DNA of 64,000 bases from Nitrospira sp. (GCA_009594865.1 VOPT01000005.1:62001-126000), one strand, 5' to 3'; counted from the first letter of the stretch, positions 24,493 through 33,506 are shown. Program-made: numbers and translations. The notes: generated by a model from the sequence alone, not told the origin.

Positions 24493-26615
24493 GCCCCCAA
24501 CTCCTCGAAGTTCTCCTGGATCTTTGCCGCCAGCTCCGACGCTTCCTTATTGAGATCCGCCAACTCGGTGTGGATGTCGCGCAGGGTCTGTTCGAAGTCG
24601 AAGTCTTCGTCCTCTTCCGGCAGCGCGACGCCGACATAACGGCCAGGAGTGAGGCTCCAGTCGGCAGCCTCAATCTCTTTGCGATCCACCAGCTTGACCA
24701 GGCCCGGCACGGCCTGAAGCTCGGCTTTCGGAAAGCGATCTTGCAGCCAGGCCACTTGCCGATGGAAATACACGGCCTGCTTGAGTTGCTCGACAGCGGC
24801 CTTGCGCTCCTCATCGAGCAGCTTGACCAACTTGCCCGTTGACCGGCGGTCGTAGACCTCCGCAAGGACATCGTCAATCGCCAGTTCAGCGCCCATGTCT
24901 GCATTGCGCGCGGCAAGCTTGTAGAGCAGGTCTACCTGCTTGATGAGGTCGCGGATCGATGTGGCGCTTGTGTCATAGCTCTTACGGGCGCTGTGCTGCG
25001 CGTTGTTCTTGTCTGGTAAGGCCTTCGCGTATTTCTTGACGAAGTCGCCAAGAGCGGCGAGCAACGTTTTTCTATCAACCTCATACAGCGACTGCGCCTC
25101 CCGCAGTTCGGTCACCGCCTCGGCAAGCCCCTGTTTCTTCTCTCCGTCGAGCGCCTCATGTTTCTCCACGGCAGCGGCGAGACGGTCGAAACGCACGCGC
25201 AATTCCGCGAGCCTGGCGTCGAAGATTGCCACTGCCGCTGGTATGGCAGCACTCTCGGTGCAAACCCGGCCGATGTAGTCTCGTACGAGGGCCAGAAAAC
25301 GGTCTTGTTGGCCACGGTAAAGCCAGACGATAGCCGCGAGGTTCTGCATCTGCTCGGGCGAGAAGTCGTAAATCTTTCGCGTGACCTTGCGATAGACATT
25401 GCGCGCGTCGAGCATCAGGACTGTGTCTTTGCGGTCCGCCGGCTTGTCCCGGTCGAAATGCCACAACTCGCAGGGGACGGTGCGGGTGTAGAAGAAGTTG
25501 GAACGGATGGAGATCATCACATCGACGTCGCCCGTCTCGACGATCTTCTGCCGGACTGTTTTCTCACCATGACCGGCACTCGACGCCTGGGACGACATGA
25601 CAAAGCCGGCCCGGCCTTTCTTATTGAGGTAACTCCAAAAATAGGAGATCCAGAGGTAGTTGCCGTTGGAGACTTTCTTCGCCTTGTTCACGCCCGGCAG
25701 ACCGAATGGAAGGCGCCGCTTGTCTTCCTCGGCTTTCACCGCATCCACCAGATCCACATTGAACGGCGGATTGGCCATGACAAAGTCGCACGTGCCGACG
25801 AGACTGTGTTCGTCCTGGTAATAGGTGATGGCCTCGGCGATTTTTCCTTCCAGCCCGTGTACGGCAAGGTTCATCTTGGCGATGCGGATGGTTTCCCGAT
25901 TCTTCTCCTGACCATAGAAGATGACCTTCTTCGCCGTGTCGCCGCCTTCATGCTCGATGAAGTGACTCGATTGCACGAACATGCCGCCGGACCCGCAGGC
26001 CGGGTCGAAAATAGTGCCATGGTTCGGCTCGATGACGTTGACGATCGTTTGCACGATGGATGCAGGCGTGAAGAACTCGCCGTTGTCGTGTGCCTTCTGA
26101 ATTGAAAATTTGGCGAGGAAGTATTCGTAGATGCGACCGAACACATCGCCGGTAGCCTGCTTGATCTGCTCGCTATTGAAGAGACGCATCAGATCTTCAA
26201 GCACCTTCGCTTCAAAAATACCGTAGTCCTTCGGCAACACGCCCTTCAACGGCATAAACACATCTTCGATCGCCGTCATGGCATTGGTCACCAGCGTAGG
26301 AAGGCCGGAAGGATTGACGGTCGCCTCCGACATGATGTGGTCATACCGCGCTTCCACCGGAAGCCACAGCGCCCGCCGACGGACGTAATCCTCAGGCAGG
26401 ACCTTACGCTTCGGCATTTTTCCGCTGGCCCGATCTGCCTCAATCTGCTGAGTCGCAATATCGAAACGATTCGCCGCATGGCGCAGAAAAATCACACCGA
26501 GGACCGGCATGAAATAATCGCTGGACGTCAGCTTGGAATTAGCCCGGAGGTTATCCGCCGCCTCCCAGAGTGAGGTTTCGAGTTTTTCGATATCTTTGAA
26601 GCTTCCGTCGGTCAT
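24489..26615 (-). CDS. hsdM: Type I restriction-modification methyltransferase HsdM
   Basis: The 708-residue protein begins MTDGSFKDIEKLETSLWEAA, with an N-terminal HsdM helical domain (to about 160) and SAM-binding FDPACGSGGMF (about 203). The catalytic ANPPF motif (about 280) of N6-adenine methyltransferases follows. The C-terminal third is extended compared with EcoKI HsdM (529 aa), with coiled-coil and DUF-like helices. The ATG at 26615 has GAAGGA 5-6 bases upstream; the longer frame to 26711 is not supported. It methylates adenine at the HsdS-defined site. Together with hsdS and hsdR it makes a complete type I system. Confidence 0.93.
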   Translation of the reverse strand: MTDGSFKDIEKLETSLWEAADNLRANSKLTSSDYFMPVLGVIFLRHAANRFDIATQQIEADRASGKMPKRKVLPEDYVRRRALWLPVEARYDHIMSEATVNPSGLPTLVTNAMTAIEDVFMPLKGVLPKDYGIFEAKVLEDLMRLFNSEQIKQATGDVFGRIYEYFLAKFSIQKAHDNGEFFTPASIVQTIVNVIEPNHGTIFDPACGSGGMFVQSSHFIEHEGGDTAKKVIFYGQEKNRETIRIAKMNLAVHGLEGKIAEAITYYQDEHSLVGTCDFVMANPPFNVDLVDAVKAEEDKRRLPFGLPGVNKAKKVSNGNYLWISYFWSYLNKKGRAGFVMSSQASSAGHGEKTVRQKIVETGDVDVMISIRSNFFYTRTVPCELWHFDRDKPADRKDTVLMLDARNVYRKVTRKIYDFSPEQMQNLAAIVWLYRGQQDRFLALVRDYIGRVCTESAAIPAAVAIFDARLAELRVRFDRLAAAVEKHEALDGEKKQGLAEAVTELREAQSLYEVDRKTLLAALGDFVKKYAKALPDKNNAQHSARKSYDTSATSIRDLIKQVDLLYKLAARNADMGAELAIDDVLAEVYDRRSTGKLVKLLDEERKAAVEQLKQAVYFHRQVAWLQDRFPKAELQAVPGLVKLVDRKEIEAADWSLTPGRYVGVALPEEDEDFDFEQTLRDIHTELADLNKEASELAAKIQENFEELGA

Positions 26616-26831
26616 CTGATCCTTCGCGCTGATGTTCTGCCGGTGGGAGTACCTGACCGTTTGAGTTCCACGGGAGAATACTGTTTCGGCCGGCGCCACA
26701 CAAGCGACCACACAGGCTTTTTAGGCTACCATCCTGCCGTGACACCGGAGGTCATTTCGCGGCGACATTTTCCATCTACCGAACCACCATCCTTGCAATT
26801 CCCGCAACCGTCCCCGTATGCTCGAATCACG

Positions 26832-27050
26832 ATGAACGAACCATCCGTGCCCGTCTCAAATTTAAGCCTGGCGGAGCTGAAGCAGCTGGTGGAAGGTCTC
26901 GTCGACGACCGGCTGCGAACCTTGCTGGGCGATCCCGATCTCGGCGCACCGCTGGGTGAGTCCGTCCGCGAACGGCTGAAGCAGTCCCTCTCCTCCACTG
27001 AGCGACTTTCCGGTGATGAGGTGGCCGACACGCTCGGGCTGCGGTGGTAA
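26832..27050 (+). CDS. Small antitoxin-like protein, 72 aa
   Basis: The peptide begins MNEPSVPVSNLSLAELKQLV. It continues with acidic, leucine-rich helices EGLVDDRLRTLLGDPD and RERLKQSLSSTERLSGDEVA, a length and composition typical for antitoxins that wrap a RelE/ParE toxin. No DNA-binding domain is clearly seen. The stop is one base before the toxin start, so the pair is coupled. It is divergent from hsdM. Longer frames upstream begin in non-coding sequence. Confidence 0.6.
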   Translation: MNEPSVPVSNLSLAELKQLVEGLVDDRLRTLLGDPDLGAPLGESVRERLKQSLSSTERLSGDEVADTLGLRW

Positions 27051-27051
27051 C

Positions 27052-27327
27052 ATGCCCTGGTTTCGCCTCGCCTTTCGCCCCGATGTGATCATCGACCTGC
27101 GCGCTGCCGATCCCACCATGGCGCAACGGTTGTTCGACAAAACCAAGTGGCTGGCCTCCAACGTAGAGAATTTGCGCCATGAGCCGGTGGCTGCCGATTT
27201 GCCTGGCATCCATAAATATGCCGTAGGCGATTGGCGCATCTTTTATTCCATCGACCGGTCGGAGCAGCTGGTGGACATTCACTATATTCAGCACCGGCCG
27301 CCCGCAGGCCGGGCATCCGGAGCCTGA
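27052..27327 (+). CDS. RelE/ParE-family toxin
   Basis: The 91-residue protein starts MPWFRLAFRPDVIIDLRAAD and has the RelE/ParE fold pattern, notably LPGIHKYAVGDWRIFYSIDR near residues 50-70, matching the L-x-G-x-x-(K/R)-(L/Y)-R-x-G-x-(W/Y)-R family signature. RelE toxins cleave mRNA at the ribosome; ParE toxins poison gyrase, and sequence alone does not separate the two. The start is one base after the antitoxin stop. The next gene begins two bases after its stop, so it is part of the same operon. Confidence 0.75.
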   Translation: MPWFRLAFRPDVIIDLRAADPTMAQRLFDKTKWLASNVENLRHEPVAADLPGIHKYAVGDWRIFYSIDRSEQLVDIHYIQHRPPAGRASGA

Positions 27328-27329
27328 CG

Positions 27330-27638
27330 ATGCTCACACTCACGCAGAAGGCTGTCGATCGCCTGCGGGCGTTGATCCTGGAACATCCGGAGGATCCGGT
27401 CGTGCGGATTGCCGTGCGCGATGTGAACGCGCAACGCCTGTCCCTCTCGATTACGTTAGAAGAGGCGGCTCGCGAAGAGGATGTGGTCGAACAGATCGAA
27501 GGGCTGACGATTGCGCTGGACCGATCGAGCGCGCACCGGACGAGCGGGATGACGGTGGACTTTCAGGCGGGCAAGGGCTTCCAGTTCGCGCATCCGCCGG
27601 CTGATGAGTTGGGGCTGATCATGCCGGGGCGCAACTAG
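27330..27638 (+). CDS. HesB/IscA-fold protein without cluster cysteines
   Basis: The 102-residue protein resembles A-type iron-sulfur carriers: MLTLTQKAVDRLRALILEHP at the start and SGMTVDFQAGKGFQF late, equal to the L-x-G-x-x-(I/V)-D-(Y/F)-x-x-G-x-x-F motif. No cysteine occurs in the whole protein, whereas IscA needs C35, C99 and C101. The tail where CGCG would lie reads ADELGLIMPGRN. It therefore cannot bind a cluster in the known way. It follows the toxin with a 2-base gap. It may be a degenerate or regulatory paralog. Confidence 0.6.
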   Translation: MLTLTQKAVDRLRALILEHPEDPVVRIAVRDVNAQRLSLSITLEEAAREEDVVEQIEGLTIALDRSSAHRTSGMTVDFQAGKGFQFAHPPADELGLIMPGRN

Positions 27639-27762
27639 CCAGGATGGTGAACAAGGCCGCCAGCGGCGTTCTCGCCTCGCACAGAGACTCAACGTACTGG
27701 CAAGTACGCTTCGCCTCCGCGCTCGCTGCGGCCTTGCCGGACGACCTTTTTGACCATCCCGG
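27639..27762. repeat. Dispersed palindromic repeat, copy B (124 bp)
   Basis: It has the same organisation as copy A in reverse orientation. On the complementary strand it shares AAAGGTCGTCC, GGCAAGGCCGCAG and GAGAACGCCGCTGG with copy A. A central hairpin CGTACT-tgcc-AGTACG occupies the same place. The ends read CCAGGATGGTGAACAAGG and its partner. It fills the gap after the HesB-like gene, before the convergent Nudix gene. Confidence 0.8.
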
Positions 27763-27810
27763 GGCTTGCTCCCGGTGGGCTCCGCGGCGAGATACGTGTG
27801 ACAACTCCCG

Positions 27811-28353
27811 TTACGATTTCATCCGCGGAAACACGCTGCCGAAATGCATGGTGAAGGTGCCTCGGGCCACATCCGCCACATATCGTTCCAGGGCGTCCTG
27901 AATGACGGGAAACGCCAGGTCGTCCCAGGGAATGGCATCCAGCGTGAACAGTTGCACATCCAGGCTTTCCGTACCGGCCTTGAATTCCGGCGCGCGCATG
28001 GTCCCGCGAAAGATCATATGCACCTGGCTGATGCGGGGCAGGCTCAGCACGGCATACAGCGAGGTAATGTCCACCGCCGCATGCGCTTCCTCGAACGTTT
28101 CGCGAACGGCGGCCTGCTCGGTGCTTTCGCCGATTTCCATGAAGCCGGCGGGAAACGTCCAGTGGCCGACACGAGGTTCGATCGCCCGGCGACAGAGCAG
28201 AATTTTATCTTCCCACTCCGGAATACAACCGGCGACGATTTTCGGATTGATATAATGGACGACCTGGCAGGTTTCGCAGACAAACCGCGGCAGGTTGTCG
28301 CCGGGAGGAATTTTTTTCGACAGCCCGGCCCCGCACTCGCTGCAGAATTTCAT
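27811..28353 (-). CDS. Nudix hydrolase with N-terminal zinc ribbon
   Basis: The 180-residue protein starts with a zinc ribbon (CSECG at 4-8, CETC near 26-29) followed by the Nudix domain with box GFMEIGESTEQAAVRETFEE. The nucleophilic Glu residues are present; the hydrophobic position after RE is threonine. This architecture is that of NudC/ADP-ribose-type pyrophosphatases (zinc ribbon plus Nudix). Substrates could be NADH, ADP-ribose or other dinucleotides; the NudC SQPWPFPxS motif is not seen. It is alone on the minus strand, divergent from the RlmL-like gene. Confidence 0.82.
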   Translation of the reverse strand: MKFCSECGAGLSKKIPPGDNLPRFVCETCQVVHYINPKIVAGCIPEWEDKILLCRRAIEPRVGHWTFPAGFMEIGESTEQAAVRETFEEAHAAVDITSLYAVLSLPRISQVHMIFRGTMRAPEFKAGTESLDVQLFTLDAIPWDDLAFPVIQDALERYVADVARGTFTMHFGSVFPRMKS

Positions 28354-28387
28354 TGCGGCTCCCGATCACGACGAGAGAAAGACAGAA

Positions 28388-29581
28388 ATGGATAGCACAA
28401 TTCAGGCATTCTTTGCACCCTGCCCGCGCGGCCTCGAAGCCGTGCTCGCCGAAGAGCTCATCGAGCTGGGCGCCGCCGGCGTCAGAGCCACCGCCGGAGG
28501 AGTGGCGTTTCGAGGCCCCCTCGCGCTCTGTTATCGCGTGAATCTCCACAGCCGCATCGCGAGCCGCATTCTGCTGCGCATTGCGGAAGGAGCCTATCGC
28601 GATGAACACGATGTGTATGACGCGGCCCACGCCATCCGCTGGCAGGATTGGTTTACCCCGCAGCAACGCATCAAGGTGAAAGTCAGCGCGCACCGGTGCC
28701 CGCTGAAGAGCCTGGACTTTGTGACGCTGCGGGTCAAGGATGCGGTCTGCGATCGATTCCAGTATGCCAGAGGCAAACGCCCTTCCGTCGACACCCATGC
28801 GCCGGACATTCTGATTGCCGTCTACTTAGACGGCACACAGTGCACCTTTTATCTGGATACATCCGGCGAGCCGCTGTTTAAACGCGGGTGGCGAAAATCC
28901 GCCGGCGAAGCGCCCATCAGGGAAAATCTCGCGGCTGGCATCCTGCGTCTGTCCCAGTGGACGCCGGACACCCTGCTATACGACCCCATGTGCGGCAGTG
29001 GAACATTTGTCGTCGAGGCGGCCTTGATGGCCCGCCGCATCGCGCCCGGTATCGGCCGGCGCTTCGCGTTCGAAAAGCTGCTCTCGTTCGACGCGCCACT
29101 GTTGAATACCCTCCGCGCCGAACTTCAGGCGGCTCAAATCGGCGCGAAGCCCGGGTTGATTCACGCCGCCGACCAGAACGCGCAGGCTATCACGTCGATC
29201 ACAGCCAATCTCGCGCTCGCCGGGCTCACGGAAGCGGTGACGCTGCAACAGGGCGATGTGTTGGATTTGCCCGCGCCGGCGGAGGCCGGTCTCCTCGTGA
29301 CGAATCCTCCATACGGCCACCGCATGGGAGAGAGCGAGGCATTACGGACATTTTATCCTCGATTCGGCGACCATTTAAAACAACGCTTCTGCGGATGGAC
29401 CGTCCAGATTTTTACCGCCGACCTGAAGCTCCCCGGCCTGCTGCGTCTGGCGCCCGCACGCCGGGTGCCGTTGTTTAACGGAGCCATCGAATGCCGCCTG
29501 TTCGAATTCCGCATGGTCGCCGGCAGTCTCAGAAAACCAAAACCCCCGGCACCACCCTCCCGGGGCCACGGCCACCATTGA
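28388..29581 (+). CDS. THUMP-domain RNA methyltransferase, RlmL N-terminal-like
   Basis: The 397-residue protein begins MDSTIQAFFAPCPRGLEAVL and has a THUMP domain (about 45-160). A Rossmann methyltransferase domain follows with DPMCGSGTFVVEAALMA (SAM site, about 195) and catalytic TNPPYGHRMG (about 305). It matches the RlmL/TrmN-type enzymes that make N2-methylguanosine in 23S rRNA or tRNA. It lacks the second catalytic domain of E. coli RlmKL. The start has a weak ribosome site (GACAGAA) and sits 34 bases from the divergent Nudix gene. Confidence 0.85.
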   Translation: MDSTIQAFFAPCPRGLEAVLAEELIELGAAGVRATAGGVAFRGPLALCYRVNLHSRIASRILLRIAEGAYRDEHDVYDAAHAIRWQDWFTPQQRIKVKVSAHRCPLKSLDFVTLRVKDAVCDRFQYARGKRPSVDTHAPDILIAVYLDGTQCTFYLDTSGEPLFKRGWRKSAGEAPIRENLAAGILRLSQWTPDTLLYDPMCGSGTFVVEAALMARRIAPGIGRRFAFEKLLSFDAPLLNTLRAELQAAQIGAKPGLIHAADQNAQAITSITANLALAGLTEAVTLQQGDVLDLPAPAEAGLLVTNPPYGHRMGESEALRTFYPRFGDHLKQRFCGWTVQIFTADLKLPGLLRLAPARRVPLFNGAIECRLFEFRMVAGSLRKPKPPAPPSRGHGHH

Positions 29582-29609
29582 CCCGTTCTTCCGGCAGTCG
29601 AATAGACGC

Positions 29610-29638
29610 TTGACAGAGGCGCGTAAGCCTCCTATTTT
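29610..29638 (+). promoter_or_regulatory. Sigma70 promoter of otsA
   Basis: Consensus TTGACA (29610-29615), a 17-base spacer and TATTTT (29633-29638). Expected transcription start is near 29645, 38-50 bases before the otsA start. Confidence 0.6.
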
Positions 29639-29682
29639 CACTCTATGTCATTCGAAGTGCTACACGATCTGTCTAAGCGAAA

Positions 29683-31221
29683 ATGCGGAACTCTATGAGC
29701 GCCTCTCACGCGCCCCTTGAAGCTCCGCAGCAGGAGCACGACCTGTCGCTCTCGCGCCTGATCGTCGTCTCGAACCGCGAGCCCTACGAACATCGGCTGG
29801 TGAAGGATCACCTGATTTGGGAGCGCACGTCGGGGGGACTCATTTCGGCGCTCGACCCGATGATGCGACGACTGGGCGGCACGTGGATCGCCTGGGGCAG
29901 CGGCAAGGCCGATCGGGATGTGGTGGATGAGGATATGGTCGTCGAAGTCCCTCCCGATGCTCCGACCTATCGCCTGCGCCGCGTATGGCTCGAAAATGGA
30001 GAGGTGAAGGGCGGGTATCAAGGATACGCGAACCAGGTCCTCTGGCCGCTCTGCCACCTCACCTTGGATCGCGTCGCTTACCGGAAATCCTTCTGGCATG
30101 CCTATCAGGCGATGAACGCACGCTTTGCGGATGTGGTCCTCAGTGAGCTTGCTGAAAAACCGGGATTCGTCTGGGTGCACGATTTTCATCTCGCCCTGCT
30201 CCCCGGTCTCATCAAGGCCTCCCGTCCCAATCAGCCGGTCGCGATCTTCTGGCATACGCCATGGCCCGGTCCGGATGCGTTTCGCATCCTGCCCGAACGA
30301 AGAGAAATCCTGGAATCTCTGCTGGCCGCCGACCTGGTGATGTTCCAGACGCACAGTTTTCTCCACTGTTTTCTTGAATGCGCCAAGGAGTTTCTCGGCA
30401 CGGAGATCCAGCCGGACGACCATCACCTTGAATCTAAGGGCCACCGCACCAGATTGGTGATTCGCCCCATCAGCATCAGCTATCAGGCCTGGGCCGAACG
30501 GGCGCAATCGCCGCAAGTCACGCGCGCCATGGACGTGCTGCGCAATCTGCACATCTTTCAACCGACGATACGTATCGGGCTGGGCGTCGATCGACTCGAC
30601 TACACCAAAGGCCTCCTGAAACGGTTGTGGGCCATCGAGGCGTTTTTCCAGCAGTACCCGCAGTACCGCGGCCAGTTCACGTTTATCCAGATCGCCGTGC
30701 CGACGCGCGGCGATGTCGAAGCCTATCGCAGCTATCGCGAACTCATCCGCGAAACCGTCAACGAGATCAACATGCGATATGGCACGATCTCTCACCCCGG
30801 CAGCCCTCAGGCCTCGCGCTGGCGACCGATCGAATTTCGCGAAGGGCGCATAGGGATGGACACGCTGGCGGCCTATTACCGCATGGCCGATCTGGCGTTG
30901 GTGAGTTCGGTCTACGATGGCATGAACCTGGTGGCGAAGGAGTATGTCGCCAGCCAGGTTGAGGAGAAGGGCGTGTTGCTGGTGAGCCATCTGGCGGGGG
31001 CGGCAGACGAAATGACCGATGCCCTGGTGATCAACCCCTACGACCCGGAAGGGGTCGCCGATTCCATCCGTCAGGCGCTGGAGATGCCATTGGCCGAGCG
31101 CCGTGACCGGATGCGACGCATGCGCGCCTATCTGGAAGCGCATGACATTCGCGCCTGGGCCGATGACTGCCTGCGCGACGCGGGAATCCTTCCGCATCAG
31201 GACAGCCCTGCCCTTGGATAA
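29683..31221 (+). CDS. otsA: Trehalose-6-phosphate synthase family glycosyltransferase (GT20)
   Basis: The 512-residue GT20 protein has LIVVSNREPYE, WVHDFHLALLP, FWHTPWPGPDAFR, GVDRLDYTKGL and the late DGMNLVAKEYVASQ motif; these bind UDP/GDP-glucose and the acceptor. It makes trehalose 6-phosphate or, in some lineages, glucosylglycerol phosphate. The HTPWPG variant and missing N-terminal loop residues leave both options open. No OtsB phosphatase is encoded nearby. A start four codons later is possible. It has a clear own promoter. The following lipoprotein start overlaps its stop. Confidence 0.85.
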   Translation: MRNSMSASHAPLEAPQQEHDLSLSRLIVVSNREPYEHRLVKDHLIWERTSGGLISALDPMMRRLGGTWIAWGSGKADRDVVDEDMVVEVPPDAPTYRLRRVWLENGEVKGGYQGYANQVLWPLCHLTLDRVAYRKSFWHAYQAMNARFADVVLSELAEKPGFVWVHDFHLALLPGLIKASRPNQPVAIFWHTPWPGPDAFRILPERREILESLLAADLVMFQTHSFLHCFLECAKEFLGTEIQPDDHHLESKGHRTRLVIRPISISYQAWAERAQSPQVTRAMDVLRNLHIFQPTIRIGLGVDRLDYTKGLLKRLWAIEAFFQQYPQYRGQFTFIQIAVPTRGDVEAYRSYRELIRETVNEINMRYGTISHPGSPQASRWRPIEFREGRIGMDTLAAYYRMADLALVSSVYDGMNLVAKEYVASQVEEKGVLLVSHLAGAADEMTDALVINPYDPEGVADSIRQALEMPLAERRDRMRRMRAYLEAHDIRAWADDCLRDAGILPHQDSPALG

Positions 31222-33271
31222 TCGACGCGAGTTCGCAACCACCCATTCGCCGTGCCTGTTTCGCAGGCACTTCCCATTATTTGTGCTCCTGAGCCTCTCG
31301 ATACTCCTGAACGGCTGCACACAGCTATCCAAACTATTCGCCGTCACGCCGCCGGTAGACCAACAGGTGGATCGACAACAACAGGCGATGGTGGCCCGAC
31401 TGGCCCCGCTCATCGAAGCTGAACTGCAGGACAATCTCAACGTCATGCTCCCCGCGGTTCGCAATGGCCTGGCCGATCAGACGAACAAGGCGGCCAAATT
31501 CAAGCGCGATCTGGTCCTGCGCGCGCTGGCTGATCCCTGGCAGGGCCTGACGACGATCGAACAGACCGGCCTCTTTGCCGCTACTGCCGCCGAATCGGGA
31601 GTTGAGGAACTGCCCGCCGTCATCGAAATTCTGGAAGAAGGGATGGATCGACATGGCGCAGCGTTCAAGCCGCTCAACTTCCCGATCACCCTGGCGCCCG
31701 AGGATCTTCTCGGATTCATGATGGAAGCGCTTGAAGATGCCCATCAGGACCGCGAACAGGCGCTCCGCCACCTGTCGCCACAGGATCGGGACTTTCTCTT
31801 CACCCAGGCGCGCACGTTAGCGGAACACTTCATTCCGCAGATCACGCCGCCGGCGGGGGTGGCGGAGGCCGAAGCGGCCGGCCGCTATGCGACGTTGCTC
31901 GTGCAGCAGGTGGATTATGCGCCGCTCATTGCCGCCGCGCAGCGGTTGGCCCGGCTGGGCAACCGGAAATTTTTGCAGCAATTGGACATCGCCCTCCACC
32001 ATCGAAAGCCGATCACGCAGGCGGTTCCCGGCATAACGGGTGATCTGCTCCTGGTTCAGCAGACCTCCTACGGGCTGCTCGTGATCGGCGGCCATGGCCC
32101 CAATACGTATGACCTCGACAAAGGCGCCGCGCTCATCATCGACCTCGGCGGTAACGACACTTACCGCGGACTCATCGGCGCGAGTCCGAACAGCGACCTC
32201 GGCAACAGTGTCGTCATCGATCTGAGCGGCAACGATCTCTATCAGCCCGCCGCGCTCGGGTTGGCCACAGGGCGCGCCGGCATCGGCATCGTCATCGACC
32301 ATAGTGGAGACGATACCTACCGGTTGGCGCTTGGTTCAGGAGGGGTCGGCTTTGCAGGGCTCGGGATCCTGTATGATGGGGAAGGACAAGATGTGTACGA
32401 AGGAAGCCGGTTTACTCAAGGCGCGGCCTTCGGCGGATTCGGTCTCCTGGTGGATCGCGCCGGCGACGATCGGTATACGAGTTTCGGGTATGCGCTGGGC
32501 TTCGGCGGACCGTTGGGCGTCGGCGCGCTCCTCGATGTCTCCGGCAATGACTCCTATGAATGCGGGGGAACATATCCCAGCGCCTACAACAACGCAGATG
32601 CGCCGAATGCCCGTCCGCAGGATCCGGGCTTTCAATACGATTGTTTCGGGCTCGGTACCGGCGCGGGGCTCCGCGTCTTCAGCAAACAGCCGGCGCAACG
32701 CGCGCAAAGTCTGGCCGGTGGATGGGGTCTGCTGATCGATCTCGCGGGTCGGGATCGTTATCGCAGCGCAAACTTTTCACAAGGGCACGGGTACTTTTTC
32801 GGGCTAGGCACGAAACTCGATCTGGCCGGCGATGACGAACACCAGTCGGCGCGGTACGGCGTGGGAACCGCTGCCCATTTCGGCGTCGGCCTGAGCCTGG
32901 ACTATCAGGGGAAGGATCGGTACGGATCCAAGGGACCGTTCTACAACGGCGGCACAGCCTGGGACGGCAGCGTCGCCCTGGCCGTGGATGGTGGTCCGGA
33001 CAGCGATTTCTATGACCTGCCCGCCTCGACCGGGCTGGGGATGGCGGATCTCGGCGGCTGGGGCCTGTTCATTGAAGAAGGCGGCGCCGACCAGTACTTC
33101 GTCAGCCGGGGCTTAGGACAGGGGGCCGATACGAGCATCGGCGCATTTTTCGACCTGGAGGGCAGAGACGACTATTCTTCCGTTCCCCTTCGAAACGGAG
33201 AGGCGCGACCGGAACGGTTGAATCGCAAAACCTATCTCGAAAATCAGGGCAGCCTCTTCATCGATCGATAG
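31214..33271 (+). CDS. Large lipoprotein with about 12 D-x-G-x-D-x-Y repeats
   Basis: The protein of about 685 residues has a signal with lipobox LLNGC (lipidated Cys about residue 35) and a helical region to about 300. The rest is a long array of about 28-residue repeats (about 306-650). Each repeat ends in a hydrophobic-D-x-x-G-x-D-x-Y motif: IDLGGNDTY, IDLSGNDLY, IDHSGDDTY, VDRAGDDRY, LDVSGNDSY, IDLAGRDRY, FDLEGRDDY and others. The pattern suggests a beta-helical or solenoid fold, possibly calcium-binding. The likely start is TTG at 31214 overlapping the otsA stop; an ATG is not available at the right place. Function unknown. Confidence 0.65.
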   Translation: MDNRREFATTHSPCLFRRHFPLFVLLSLSILLNGCTQLSKLFAVTPPVDQQVDRQQQAMVARLAPLIEAELQDNLNVMLPAVRNGLADQTNKAAKFKRDLVLRALADPWQGLTTIEQTGLFAATAAESGVEELPAVIEILEEGMDRHGAAFKPLNFPITLAPEDLLGFMMEALEDAHQDREQALRHLSPQDRDFLFTQARTLAEHFIPQITPPAGVAEAEAAGRYATLLVQQVDYAPLIAAAQRLARLGNRKFLQQLDIALHHRKPITQAVPGITGDLLLVQQTSYGLLVIGGHGPNTYDLDKGAALIIDLGGNDTYRGLIGASPNSDLGNSVVIDLSGNDLYQPAALGLATGRAGIGIVIDHSGDDTYRLALGSGGVGFAGLGILYDGEGQDVYEGSRFTQGAAFGGFGLLVDRAGDDRYTSFGYALGFGGPLGVGALLDVSGNDSYECGGTYPSAYNNADAPNARPQDPGFQYDCFGLGTGAGLRVFSKQPAQRAQSLAGGWGLLIDLAGRDRYRSANFSQGHGYFFGLGTKLDLAGDDEHQSARYGVGTAAHFGVGLSLDYQGKDRYGSKGPFYNGGTAWDGSVALAVDGGPDSDFYDLPASTGLGMADLGGWGLFIEEGGADQYFVSRGLGQGADTSIGAFFDLEGRDDYSSVPLRNGEARPERLNRKTYLENQGSLFIDR

Positions 33272-33335
33272 CAGGATGGTGAAAACGACCGCCGGCGTTG
33301 CTCTCGCCTCGCTGGACGGCCTTTTGACCACCCTG
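33272..33335. repeat. Dispersed palindromic repeat, copy C (64 bp, short form)
   Basis: It has the same terminal words as copies A and B: CAGGATGGTGAAAACGACCG at the left and CGTCC/CCTTTTGACCACCCTG on the right, plus GCCGGCGTTGCTCTCGCCTCG. It lacks the central GTAC hairpin seen in the longer copies. It lies right after the lipoprotein stop and before lon. Confidence 0.65.
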
Positions 33336-33392
33336 CAGGCTCGCTTCGTATTGCGTCCAGCTCGTGAGCGCTCCCCCTTTTCTGACCTGCGC

Positions 33393-33420
33393 TTGACTCA
33401 CTCCGTCTTGTGGCTATCTT
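33393..33420 (+). promoter_or_regulatory. Sigma70 promoter of lon
   Basis: TTGACT (33393-33398), a 16-base spacer and TATCTT (33415-33420). It gives a leader of about 80 bases before the lon ATG. No CIRCE or heat-shock sigma element is evident. Confidence 0.5.
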
Positions 33421-33506
33421 AACCGGTAAGAACGAGCGTGACCCTGTCTTCTGTCCCGGTCGCGCTGCTCTCACCCGATGACCATCCGAGCACAGCGGAG
33501 GATAAT

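Noticed and set aside
25158..26105. Plus-strand frame of 315 codons
   Set aside because: Antisense to hsdM catalytic motifs.
29638..31464. Minus-strand frame of 608 codons
   Set aside because: Complete antisense of otsA, which has all GT20 motifs.
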